Below are positions 23,906-32,217 of a stretch of 64,000 bases of DNA, one piece after another. A program made the position numbers and the translations under genes. The notes beneath the pieces were generated by a model. It had not been told where the DNA came from, ran no database searches, and worked only from the letters and a program-made list of their open reading frames with translations. Where the stretch lies: the NCBI RefSeq assembly GCF_000619925.1, contig NZ_JHVB01000010.1, positions 41,297 to 105,296 on the forward strand, given 5' to 3'. This stretch comes from Treponema sp. C6A8. GTDB lineage: Bacteria > Spirochaetota > Spirochaetia > Treponematales > Treponemataceae. How positions within the stretch are numbered: position 1 is the first letter of the stretch; each line of letters opens with the position of its first letter.

Positions 23906-26900
23906 TTAAATCTCCACTTCTCCTTCGTAGCAGATGCTGGTGTTTCCGCTGAGGAAGACGGTTTTGCCGGTGTATTTAACAATCAGGTTGCCGCCGCGGA
24001 CTTTTACGGTGATGTTCTGGTCAACCGGGCTGAAGCCGTTCAAAACTGCGGCAACTGCGGCTGCACAGGCACCGGTACCGCAGGCAAGGGTTTCGCCGTT
24101 TCCGCGCTCCCAGGTGCGCATCTTCAATTCGTTAGAGCCCACAACGCGCACAAACTCGGTGTTGGTACGCTGAGGGAAGGCCTTGTGATGCTCGATTTTT
24201 GGTCCGTCTTCGCAAACCGGCTCTTTATCTACAAACTTACTGAAGATTACGGCATGAGGGTTTCCAACGCCAACGCAGGTAACCTTGTAAGTTTTGCCGT
24301 CCACCTTGAGCGGCTGGTTGATGATTGCCTGTTTTGGCAGAAGGGCCGCAGAGTCGGGATTTGCGTTGATTTCGCTTGCGGGAAGATCTGCCAGCTTCAA
24401 AGTTGTAGGAAGAGTTTCCGGAGCAAAGGTCGGCTCTCCCATATCAACTGTTACCGAAGTAACCTTGCCGTTCTGTTTGTAGAGGATAAGGGTTTTTACG
24501 CCGCTTCCGGTTTCAATTGTGATTGTTTCGGTTGCGTCGGTTTTCTTTCCGTATTTTTCGCAGATTCCGTTTACGTTGTAGTCGTAGAGGTACTTTCCTA
24601 CGCAGCGGATGGCGTTTCCGGCCATTTTTCCTTCTGAACCGTCCAGGTTGAAGAAGCGCATTTTGGCGTCGGCAAGAGAAGAGTTTTCAATAAGAACAAG
24701 GGAGTCTGCTCCGATTCCGCCGTTTCTGCGGTCACAGAGGCGAACTGCAAGGCCGGCTGGATTTTTGATTTCCTGTTCCATTGCGTTGATGACGATAAAG
24801 TCGTTGCCGGTTGAATCCATCTTTGTAAAGCGGATTTTCTGCTTTTTGTCGCGCAGCTGGTTGATATCGACAAGTTCAACGTTTTCTACCGAGTATTTTG
24901 ACTTAAGGCAGTTTGCGATTGCGTTTGCGGTATCGATTGCTGTAAGACAAGGGATGTCGCGTTCTACGGCGTGGCGGCGCATTTTTACGCTGTCGGCACG
25001 AGGGTCGCGTCCCTTTGCAGAAGTGGAAATTACATAGTCAATTTTGCCTGAATCCAGCAGGGTCAAAAGGTTGTCATCAGGATTTTCGTGAATCTTGTTT
25101 ACAACTTCAACTTCCATTCCAAAGTCGCGGATTGTTTCTGCGTTTCCTTCGGTTGCGTAAAGCTTAAAGCCAAGATCGTAGAACTTGCGGGCAAGGTCAG
25201 GAAGCTCGTAGCGGTCGGTTTTGCGGACGCTGAAAAGAACTCCGCCGCCGTTTTTGCCTTCTCCGTCTTCGCCGGAAGCTGAATCTCCGGCACGTTTCAT
25301 ATTGTAGCCGGCGCCGATAAGTCCCTTGAAAATTGCTTCTTCCATTGTAGAAGCAATTCCCAGAACTTCACCTGTAGATTTCATTTCAGGTCCCAGGTGT
25401 GTATCTACGTCCATCAGTTTTTCAAAGCTGAATACAGGAACTTTTACGGCAAAGTAAGGAGGCAGGCGGTAAAGACCGGTGCCGTAGCCCATGTCGCGGA
25501 TTTTTTCTCCCAGCATGGCACGGGTAGCAAGTTCAACCATTGGAACGTTTGTAACCTTAGAAATGTAAGGAACAGTTCTGGAAGAACGAGGGTTTACTTC
25601 AATAATATAGAGATCGTTGTTGTAAATCAGATACTGGATGTTTACAAGTCCTTTTGTTCCAAGCTTAAGGGCCAGGTCTGTAGACTGATTTATGATTTTT
25701 TCGCGCAGAACATCGTTGAGATTCCAGCTTGGATAAACAGCAATCGAGTCGCCTGAGTGAATACCGGTTCGCTCAATATGCTCCATGATTCCCGGAATCA
25801 GAACGTCTTCGCCATCACAGATACAGTCAACTTCAAGCTCAGTTCCCATCATGTACTGGTCAATCAAAACCGGATTTTCAATTCCCTGGGCAAGAATAAT
25901 CTTCATGTATTCTTTTACGTCGGCATCGTTGAAGGCAACAATCATGTTCTGACCGCCCAGAACGTAAGAAGGTCGCAGCAGAACCGGGTAACCCAGTTTT
26001 TTTGTTGCGGCAAGGGCTTCATCGGTATTCATGACTGTAAGTCCCTTAGGACGCTTAATGTTGAGTTTTTCACAAAGCTCTTCAAAACGCTCGCGGTCTT
26101 CGGCAAGGTCGATTGCATCAGCACTTGTACCAAGAATCGGGATTCCCTGCTCAGAAAGGAAGTTTGCAAGCTTGATTGCCGTACCGCCGCCGAATGCAAC
26201 TACAACTGCAACCGGCTTTTCTGTGTTGATAACGCCCATAACATCTTCCGGAGTGAGCGGTTCAAAGTAAAGGCGGTCTGCTGTGTCAAAGTCGGTAGAA
26301 ACGGTTTCCGGGTTGTTGTTGATGATTGCAACCTCGTAGCCAAGCTTTTTAAGGCTCCATACGCACTGAACGCTGGCATAGTCGAACTCAATTCCCTGAC
26401 CAATTCGGATAGGGCCTGAACCAAGAACGACAATTGTGCCTTTGGAAGGGGAAAGTCTTCCCCTCGCTCCAGCTGCTGAAGCATCTTCCGCTACCCCTTC
26501 GCCTAGGTGGCTGCCGCCCCCTAAAACCCCTGCGTGTAAATTATTCAGGAAGATTTCAGCTTCGTTTTCCTGGTCGTAGCCGGCGTAGAAATATGGTGTT
26601 TCTGCACTGAACTCGCCGGCGCAGGTATCAACCATCTTAAAGCTGCTTGGAATGTGGGTAACTTTTCCCTGTGCGCGAAGGTCGGCCAGCTTTTTATTGT
26701 TGGCGTCGATTGTATTCGCGGTAGAAGCTTCGTTTTTATCGTGTTCGATAACACCAGTGCTTCCCGGAATCTTTACGCCGGTCATGTCTTCAATTACTTT
26801 GTCAGGATAGCCGTCTTTTTTAGCTTCCAGGTAAAGTTCCTGGGTGAGCTGAGCTTTTCCGGCCTTAATTTCTGCAAACTGAGCTTCACGGTCCACAAGC

Positions 26901-28297
26901 TTTTTCATCTTGTTTAAGAACCATTCGTCAATCATTGTTACGGCGTGGATTTCGTCAACGCTCATAATTCCGCGTTTAAGGGCCTGGAAAACGGCAAATA
27001 CGCGCTGGTCGGTGCAGTCTGCAACACGCTCTTTGATTTTTGCGTCGCTTTCTTCTGCAAAAACCTTAAGGTTGAGCGAGTTTACGCCGATTTCAGCACC
27101 GCGGGCAGCCTTCATCAAGGCTTCTTCAAAGGTACGGCCGATGGCCATAACTTCGCCGGTTGCCTTCATCTGAGTTCCAAGCTTGCGGGCAGCGTAAACA
27201 AACTTGTCGAATGGGAATTTAGGGAATTTTACTACAACATAGTCCAGAACCGGTTCAAAGCAGGCAGCTGTCTGTTTTGTAACAAAGTTTGGAATTTCGT
27301 CCAGGTTGTAGCCAATCGCAATCAAAGCCGCAACTTTTGCAATAGGATATCCTGTTGCCTTAGAAGCCAGGGCCGAAGAACGGCTTACACGAGGGTTTAC
27401 TTCGATTACGGCATATTCAAAAGTTTCAGGATTCAATGCAAACTGACAGTTACAGCCGCCTTCCATTCCCAGAGAAGAAATGATGTTAAGGCTGGCAGAA
27501 CGCAGCATCTGATATTCTTTATCACTAAGAGTTACAGCAGGCGCAATAACGATAGAGTCTCCGGTGTGAACGCCAACCGGGTCAAAGTTTTCCATTGAAC
27601 AGACAGTCATTACGTTTCCGCTGTGGTCGCGAACAACTTCAAACTCAATTTCCTTCCAGCCCGAAATACATTTTTCAACCAGAATCTGGTGAATAGGCGA
27701 GCGGTGAAGTCCGTTATGAGCAATTTCGTCAAATTCTTTTTCATCATGGGCAATACCGCCGCCGGTTCCACCAAGCGTAAATGCAGGACGAATAATTGCC
27801 GGGAATCCGATTCCGTTTTTTACAAAATCAAGGGCGTCTTCATAAGTTGTAACAACCTTAGAAGGAATACAAGGCTCACCAATGCTTTCCATCGTGTCCT
27901 TGAACATCTGGCGGTCTTCTGCCTTATCAATAGTTTCCGGTTTTGCACCAAGCAGGCGTACATTGTGACTTTCAAGGAAGCCCGATTTTGCAAGCTCCAT
28001 ACAAAGAGTCAGACCAGTCTGTCCGCCAAGAGAAGAAAGAATGCTGTCCGGTTTTTCCTTTTCAATAATTCTCTGAACAGTTTCAACAGTAAGCGGCTCA
28101 ATGTAGATGTGATCAGCCATACTGTGGTCAGTCATCAAAGTAGCCGGGTTAGAGTTTACAAGAACAACTTCAAGTCCCTGCTCCTTCAAAGCCTTACAAG
28201 CCTGGCTTCCCGCATAGTCAAATTCCGCAGCCTGGCCAATAATAATCGGACCAGAACCGATAACCATTACTTTATGAAGATCTTTGTTTAAAGGCAT
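23906..28297 (-). CDS. carB: CarB-DapF fusion: carbamoyl-phosphate synthase large chain with diaminopimelate epimerase
   Basis: 1463 residues. Residues 1 to about 1080 hold the two ATP-grasp halves of CarB (GSGPIIIGQAAEFDYAG and GSGPIRIGQGIEFDYAS open each), followed by the MGS-like allosteric domain (VLFSVRKTDRYELPDLARKF). From about residue 1154, a full-length DapF of about 310 residues follows without a stop: STGNDFIVIN, catalytic Cys in GNAIRCVG and in LACGTGACAA. CarB makes carbamoyl phosphate for pyrimidines and arginine; DapF converts LL- to meso-diaminopimelate for lysine or cell wall. A repeat-derived insert of about 28 residues (GVLGGGSHLGEGVAEDASAA onward, near 588-615) sits between the CarB halves. 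carA is immediately upstream. Confidence 0.93.
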   Translation of the reverse strand: MPLNKDLHKVMVIGSGPIIIGQAAEFDYAGSQACKALKEQGLEVVLVNSNPATLMTDHSMADHIYIEPLTVETVQRIIEKEKPDSILSSLGGQTGLTLCMELAKSGFLESHNVRLLGAKPETIDKAEDRQMFKDTMESIGEPCIPSKVVTTYEDALDFVKNGIGFPAIIRPAFTLGGTGGGIAHDEKEFDEIAHNGLHRSPIHQILVEKCISGWKEIEFEVVRDHSGNVMTVCSMENFDPVGVHTGDSIVIAPAVTLSDKEYQMLRSASLNIISSLGMEGGCNCQFALNPETFEYAVIEVNPRVSRSSALASKATGYPIAKVAALIAIGYNLDEIPNFVTKQTAACFEPVLDYVVVKFPKFPFDKFVYAARKLGTQMKATGEVMAIGRTFEEALMKAARGAEIGVNSLNLKVFAEESDAKIKERVADCTDQRVFAVFQALKRGIMSVDEIHAVTMIDEWFLNKMKKLVDREAQFAEIKAGKAQLTQELYLEAKKDGYPDKVIEDMTGVKIPGSTGVIEHDKNEASTANTIDANNKKLADLRAQGKVTHIPSSFKMVDTCAGEFSAETPYFYAGYDQENEAEIFLNNLHAGVLGGGSHLGEGVAEDASAAGARGRLSPSKGTIVVLGSGPIRIGQGIEFDYASVQCVWSLKKLGYEVAIINNNPETVSTDFDTADRLYFEPLTPEDVMGVINTEKPVAVVVAFGGGTAIKLANFLSEQGIPILGTSADAIDLAEDRERFEELCEKLNIKRPKGLTVMNTDEALAATKKLGYPVLLRPSYVLGGQNMIVAFNDADVKEYMKIILAQGIENPVLIDQYMMGTELEVDCICDGEDVLIPGIMEHIERTGIHSGDSIAVYPSWNLNDVLREKIINQSTDLALKLGTKGLVNIQYLIYNNDLYIIEVNPRSSRTVPYISKVTNVPMVELATRAMLGEKIRDMGYGTGLYRLPPYFAVKVPVFSFEKLMDVDTHLGPEMKSTGEVLGIASTMEEAIFKGLIGAGYNMKRAGDSASGEDGEGKNGGGVLFSVRKTDRYELPDLARKFYDLGFKLYATEGNAETIRDFGMEVEVVNKIHENPDDNLLTLLDSGKIDYVISTSAKGRDPRADSVKMRRHAVERDIPCLTAIDTANAIANCLKSKYSVENVELVDINQLRDKKQKIRFTKMDSTGNDFIVINAMEQEIKNPAGLAVRLCDRRNGGIGADSLVLIENSSLADAKMRFFNLDGSEGKMAGNAIRCVGKYLYDYNVNGICEKYGKKTDATETITIETGSGVKTLILYKQNGKVTSVTVDMGEPTFAPETLPTTLKLADLPASEINANPDSAALLPKQAIINQPLKVDGKTYKVTCVGVGNPHAVIFSKFVDKEPVCEDGPKIEHHKAFPQRTNTEFVRVVGSNELKMRTWERGNGETLACGTGACAAAVAAVLNGFSPVDQNITVKVRGGNLIVKYTGKTVFLSGNTSICYEGEVEI
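26452..26540 (-). repeat. Palindromic repeat inserted in frame in carB
   Basis: On the minus strand this GC-rich stretch runs GGGCGGCAGCC, GAAGGGGTAGCGGAAG, GCTTCAGCAGC and AGGGGAAGACTTTCCCC, which parallels the intergenic repeat at 39578-39662 (GGGCGGCGATTGAGCCC, GAGGGTAGCG, AGGGGGAGACTTCCCCCT). It encodes a Gly/Ala/Glu-rich segment absent from normal CarB linkers and ends just before the second ATP-grasp half. Confidence 0.6.
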
Positions 28298-28304
28298 TTG
28301 TTTT

Positions 28305-28393
28305 CTCCTGTGTAAGCGGGCCGGTCAGAGCCCGCGGTGTTCTATAGCAAAGCGTTAAGAAAAATTGCGATGCAGCAATTTTTTAGCTTTACC
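28305..28393 (-). repeat. 89-bp structured 5'-UTR element, copy 2 (between carA and carB)
   Basis: On the minus strand it matches 1382-1470 base for base except GCGGGC...GCCCGC in place of GCCCGC...GCGGGC: two base pairs reversed, pairing kept. It begins inside the last codons of carA (the stop TAA lies in GGTAAAGC) and ends with the ACAGGAG ribosome site of carB-dapF, 7 nt before its ATG. Confidence 0.8.
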
Positions 28394-29699
28394 TATTTTT
28401 TGTCTGTTTAATTGTCGAAGCAAAGTAAGCTATTGCATCCACGCGCTCGAACTCAGCCTTGAAGTTCTTAAAATACTCGTGATTGTTAATCAGCTTTACA
28501 AACTCGTCGAACAAAAAGCTTGTGTCCAGAGGACCCGAGCATGCTTCCGGATGGAACTGCACGCTGAAGGCCGGTGTATTTGTGTAAACAAGCCCCTCGC
28601 AGGTTCCGTCGTTTGTGTTTACAAAGCTCAAAACTGCGCCTGCCGGCAAAGTTTCATTTTTTACAGCATAGCCGTGGTTCTGGCTTGAAATGTAAACGCG
28701 ACCGGTTTTAAGGTATTTTACCGGCTGGTTTGCACCGCGGTGACCGTATTTAAGCTTCATTGTTTCGGCGCCACTTGCCAGTGCTAAAAGCTGGTGGCCA
28801 AGACAGATTCCAAAAATCGGAATACCGGTTTTCAAAAGTTTTTTAATTTCTTCTATAATAGTAACGTTTTCTGCAGGGTCTCCGGGACCGTTACTCAGCA
28901 TAATTCCATCAGGATTAAGGGCCTGAATCTGCTGGGCATTGTAGCTGGCAGGAACTGTAATAACTTCAAGACCGCGCTTCAAAAGCTCACGGCGGATATT
29001 TGCCTTTGCACCAAAGTCCCAGAGAACAACTTTTTTGCCCTTTCCGTCTTTCATGGCTAGTTCAGGATCATTGATTTTAGTTCCGTCAGCCTTAACAGGT
29101 ACAAAGCGGTATTTTGCAGATTCACTGAAAACCACGTCAGCTGGCTCTTCAACACCTGTAGCACTTCCTGTTACCGAAGCAACTGCATTTACAATTGAGT
29201 AATCCTTGATTTTTTTGAGGAGTTCAGCTTTTTTACCTTCATCTTCCAGGGCTGCAAATGCTTCCTTTGCTTCTGCGCTGTCGCCGCTAATAAGCATACC
29301 GTTCATAACGCCGGTTTCACGCAGAATCTTTGTGAGTTTTCTTGTATCAATATCATAAAGACCAATGATATTCTGAGCCTTGAGGTAAGAGTTAAGGTCT
29401 CCGCCGCAGCGGAAGTTAGAAGGAGTCTGGCACCATTCGCGGACAATATAGCCGCGAAGATTGCATTTAGCGCTTTCGTAATCTTTTGCAATATCGCCGT
29501 AGTTTCCAATCAACGGAAAAGTCTGAGTTACAATCTGACCGTAATAGCTTGGATCTGTAAGTGTTTCAAGATAGCCGTTCATACCGGTAGTAAAAACTGT
29601 TTCTCCGATAACACAGCCTTCTGCTCCAAAACTTTTTCCTTCAAAAACCATGCCGTTTGCCAGCAGCAGAACAGCTTTTTTTTCGCATCCCTTTTCCAC
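28389..29699 (-). CDS. carA: Carbamoyl-phosphate synthase small chain
   Basis: 436 residues, some 50 longer than E. coli CarA. The N-terminal domain carries GETVFTTGMNGYLETLTDPSY. The class I glutamine amidotransferase domain has the nucleophile Cys in FGICLGHQLLALA, LSNGPGDP as oxyanion strand, and the His/Glu in VQFHPEA. It releases ammonia from glutamine for CarB, whose gene follows after the 89-bp element. The extra length is in the middle (SGDSAEAKEAFAALEDEG region) before the amidotransferase domain. The start has GTGAGG upstream. Transcription passes through the leader peptide and attenuator at 29759-29881. Confidence 0.93.
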   Translation of the reverse strand: MEKGCEKKAVLLLANGMVFEGKSFGAEGCVIGETVFTTGMNGYLETLTDPSYYGQIVTQTFPLIGNYGDIAKDYESAKCNLRGYIVREWCQTPSNFRCGGDLNSYLKAQNIIGLYDIDTRKLTKILRETGVMNGMLISGDSAEAKEAFAALEDEGKKAELLKKIKDYSIVNAVASVTGSATGVEEPADVVFSESAKYRFVPVKADGTKINDPELAMKDGKGKKVVLWDFGAKANIRRELLKRGLEVITVPASYNAQQIQALNPDGIMLSNGPGDPAENVTIIEEIKKLLKTGIPIFGICLGHQLLALASGAETMKLKYGHRGANQPVKYLKTGRVYISSQNHGYAVKNETLPAGAVLSFVNTNDGTCEGLVYTNTPAFSVQFHPEACSGPLDTSFLFDEFVKLINNHEYFKNFKAEFERVDAIAYFASTIKQTKNR

Positions 29700-29758
29700 A
29701 ATCTACCTCACTTTTTCCAAAAATCGCCCGAAAGCAGCTCTTTCAGCCCTTCAGACTT

Positions 29759-29796
29759 AAAAAAAAGCTGAACTCGAAAAAATCGAATTCAGCTTT
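29759..29796 (-). terminator. Attenuator in the carA leader
   Basis: On the minus strand AAAGCTGAATTCGA (29796-29783) pairs with TCGAGTTCAGCTTT (29777-29764), a 14-bp stem with one wobble pair and a 5-nt loop, followed by a run of T to 29759. It lies 7 nt after the stop of the leader ORF and 60 nt before carA, so it can only act as a regulated terminator of the operon. Confidence 0.85.
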
Positions 29797-29803
29797 GTAA
29801 AAT

Positions 29804-29881
29804 TCAAAAATAATAATAGAAAAAATAGCCGTCGCAACAAAGTGTGTGTTTCAGTAAGTTTTGTTTCGCCAGATTTTTCAT
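29804..29881 (-). CDS. carA leader peptide (U-rich, pyrBI-like)
   Basis: ATG 29881 encodes 25 residues ending DGYFFYYYF, then TGA at 29806-29804. The mRNA of the last nine codons is almost all U and A (GGCTATTTTTTCTATTATTA). TATAAT at 29898-29893 would start transcription within a few bases of the ATG. The attenuator begins 7 nt after the stop, so a ribosome finishing the peptide would cover its first arm. This matches E. coli pyrBI, where low UTP makes RNA polymerase pause in a U-run so that the ribosome catches up and blocks termination. Sensing of Tyr/Phe starvation is the alternative. Confidence 0.78.
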   Translation of the reverse strand: MKNLAKQNLLKHTLCCDGYFFYYYF

Positions 29882-29927
29882 ACTGAGACCTCATTATAAA
29901 GGAATATTAAAACTTATTCTACCAGTT

Positions 29928-30026
29928 TGTCCAAAAAAAGCGGGCCCCAGCGACGGCGAAAAATGAGGTCTCAACCCGTCTGCGGTCCCCCCTCATTTTC
30001 CGCCTGCGTCCCACTTTTTTTGGACA
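29928..30026 (-). repeat. Palindromic terminator-like repeat, family 3 copy 1
   Basis: A perfect 13-bp outer stem (TGTCCAAAAAAAG at 29928-29940, CTTTTTTTGGACA at 30014-30026) encloses GTGGGACGCAGGCGGAAAA and CGCCGTCGCTGGGGCCCGC on the minus strand. The same inner borders occur at 44595 and 45692. T runs on both strands allow termination in both directions. Confidence 0.75.
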
Positions 30027-30111
30027 CTTTTGCATTGACAAGTAAAAATTACTTTACTAATTTAATTATAGAAGTATTTTATAAGAGCAAATCTTTTTTT
30101 CGAGGTACTAT

Positions 30112-30888
30112 ATGTCTAAAAATTATTTTGATTTAAGTGGTCAGGTTGCGATTGTAACCGGATGTTCAACAGGTCTTGGTGTTCAGATGGCTAAGGCTCT
30201 TGCTAATCAGGGTGCAAAAATTGTTGCAATTGCCCGCCGCAAGGAAAAGATTGATGCTGTTGCTAAGGAAATTGCAGATACTTATAAAGTAGAAACTCTT
30301 GCAATTCCATGTGACATCACAGATACAGAAAAGGTAAACGCTGCCGTAGATGAAGTTATGAAAAAATTCGGCCGCATTGATATCGTAATCAACAATGCGG
30401 GAACTGGTGCTGTTGCCCCTGCAGAAGATATTACAGATGAGCAGTTCAACGGTGAACTTAACGTAGATCTGGGAGGAACCTTCAAGGTTGCCCGTGCTGT
30501 TGCTAAAAAAGCAATGATTCCTGCAAAATATGGCCGTATCATCAACATAGCTTCTATGTACGGTCTGGTTGGAAACAAGGTTGCTCCATGCTCTCCTTAC
30601 CATGCCGCAAAGGGTGGTGTTGTAAACCTTACCCGCGGTCTTGCTTCTGAATGGGGAAAGTACGGCATTAACGTAAACGCAATCTGCCCGGGTTATTTCT
30701 ACAGCCCACTTACAAAGGAAACTCTTGATTCAGATTTCTTCCAGCAGAATGCCCAGACAATGATTCCTCTTTCCCGCTACGGAAACGAAGGTGAGCTTGA
30801 TACAGCCGCAATATTCCTTGCAAGCCCAGCCTCAAGCTACGTAACAGGTGTAATCTTGCCGGTAGATGGCGGTTACACAAGTATGTAA
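30112..30888 (+). CDS. Short-chain dehydrogenase/reductase (gluconate 5-dehydrogenase-like)
   Basis: 258 residues, the usual SDR length. TGCSTGLG near residue 17 is the cofactor-binding glycine motif, NNAG and the catalytic Ser (IASMYG) with Y-H-A-A-K complete the active site, and the C-terminal VTGVILPVDGGYTSM is common to the gluconate 5-dehydrogenase / 3-oxoacyl reductase branch. Overall similarity is to Ga5DH-type sugar-acid reductases, but the substrate is not fixed by motifs. Its stop codon lies within the outer stem of the family-1 repeat. An upstream GAGG site precedes the ATG. Confidence 0.88.
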   Translation: MSKNYFDLSGQVAIVTGCSTGLGVQMAKALANQGAKIVAIARRKEKIDAVAKEIADTYKVETLAIPCDITDTEKVNAAVDEVMKKFGRIDIVINNAGTGAVAPAEDITDEQFNGELNVDLGGTFKVARAVAKKAMIPAKYGRIINIASMYGLVGNKVAPCSPYHAAKGGVVNLTRGLASEWGKYGINVNAICPGYFYSPLTKETLDSDFFQQNAQTMIPLSRYGNEGELDTAAIFLASPASSYVTGVILPVDGGYTSM

Positions 30889-31040
30889 AATTGGCGCAAG
30901 GGAGCAGAGTAGGGGGCAAAAACACTCTGATTGTTGTGACCGCGAAAGCGGTCAATTTTATGGTTTCTTTGCAACAATCAGCGTGTAGCGCATTATTGCG
31001 CGGTTTTGCTCCCTGCTCTGTGACCGGAAGCCAATTTTAC
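30885..31040 (+). repeat. About 150-bp multi-arm palindromic repeat, family 1 copy B
   Basis: Perfect 11-bp outer stem GTAAAATTGGC/GCCAATTTTAC; arms GCAGAGTAGGG with CCCTGCTCTG, CACTCTGATTGTTG with CAACAATCAGCGTG; hairpins GACCGC-GAAA-GCGGTC and GCGCATTATTGCGC. Compared with copy C the outer stem has a T-A to C-G change on both strands. It begins within the stop region of the SDR gene and could act as its transcript end. Confidence 0.85.
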
Positions 31041-31169
31041 ATAATATTGTAACAAACACTTCTTTCGTGCTAAAATTGCATATTCTAAAGCGGGTCTAAC
31101 AGGCCTGCCAAATTTTGGGGTATAACCAACAATAACAATTTTAGGACGTACGCGTCCGGGAGTCTTCAA

Positions 31170-32213
31170 TTGAAAACTTTCTACAAATCACTTTTGGCTG
31201 TAACATTCGCAGCTTCCCTTCTGTCGCTTTTTTCTTGCTCTAAGAAAAAAACTCTCTACCTTTACAACTGGACTTATTACACTCCTGATGAAGTAATTGC
31301 AAAATTCGAAGAAGAATTTAACTGCAAGGTAAAACTTGACGTTTATGCAACTTGTGATGAGATGTATGCAAAACTTAAAGCTGGTGCTAAAGGCTATGAC
31401 CTTGTAATTCCTTCAAATGACTTTGTTTCTATCATGTTGAAACAGGGAATGATTCAGGAACTCGATCAGTCAAAATTCACAAACCGCGATAAAATCAATC
31501 CGGTTGTTACAGAAAAACTTACTTTTGACCCGGAAATGAAATACTGCGTACCTTACGCTTTCAGTGCAACTGGCGTAATGGTAAATAAAAATAAAGTTAC
31601 AGGTGACTATCCACGCGATTACAGCATTTTTGAAGATGCCCGCTTTGCAGGCCACGCAACTATGATGGATGAAATGCGCGAAGTTCTCGGCTGTGCCCTT
31701 GTTCACCTCGGTTATGATTTGAACAGCCTTAATGATGCAGAACTTGCAGAAGCTGAAGACCTTGTAAAAAACAAGTGGAGTCCTAACCTTGTAAAATTCG
31801 ATGCTGAAGGTTTTGGTAAATCTTTCGCAAACGGTGACTTCTGGCTCTGTCAGGGTTACCCTGAAATCGTTTACGGCGAAGTAGACGAAAGCCTTTGGGA
31901 AGATACAATTGAATTCTTTATTCCGCCGGAGGGTGGTCCTGCAACAATGGACTGTATGGTAATCCTTAAGGATGCGCCAAATCCAGAACTTGCTAATGAG
32001 TTCATCAACTTTATTCACCGCCCTGAAATGTATGCAATCTTCATCGATACTTTCCGCTATCCATGTATCGTAAACACAGAAGCTTTGCAGTACACAACAA
32101 AACCTTCTATGTATCCACCAGAGCAGGCAAATACCTGTACTCTTAAAGAAGATCTTGGTGATAACGTAGAAAAATTCTACAACATCTGGCAGCGAGTACG
32201 TTTTACTGACTAA
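31170..32213 (+). CDS. Polyamine-type ABC transporter substrate-binding lipoprotein (PotD-like)
   Basis: 347 residues from a TTG start with GGGAG 8 nt upstream. The signal ends at LSLFSC (lipidated Cys near residue 23). KTLYLYNWTYYTPDEVIAKF is the classic PotD/PotF opening, and SNDFVSIMLKQGMIQELD is also family-typical. It captures spermidine or putrescine outside the cytoplasmic membrane. No PotABC genes are in the window, so its permease is encoded elsewhere. A short palindrome (GGACGTACGCGTCC) precedes the ribosome site. It is followed after 4 nt by a second binding-protein gene. Confidence 0.9.
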   Translation: MKTFYKSLLAVTFAASLLSLFSCSKKKTLYLYNWTYYTPDEVIAKFEEEFNCKVKLDVYATCDEMYAKLKAGAKGYDLVIPSNDFVSIMLKQGMIQELDQSKFTNRDKINPVVTEKLTFDPEMKYCVPYAFSATGVMVNKNKVTGDYPRDYSIFEDARFAGHATMMDEMREVLGCALVHLGYDLNSLNDAELAEAEDLVKNKWSPNLVKFDAEGFGKSFANGDFWLCQGYPEIVYGEVDESLWEDTIEFFIPPEGGPATMDCMVILKDAPNPELANEFINFIHRPEMYAIFIDTFRYPCIVNTEALQYTTKPSMYPPEQANTCTLKEDLGDNVEKFYNIWQRVRFTD

Positions 32214-32217
32214 TAAT

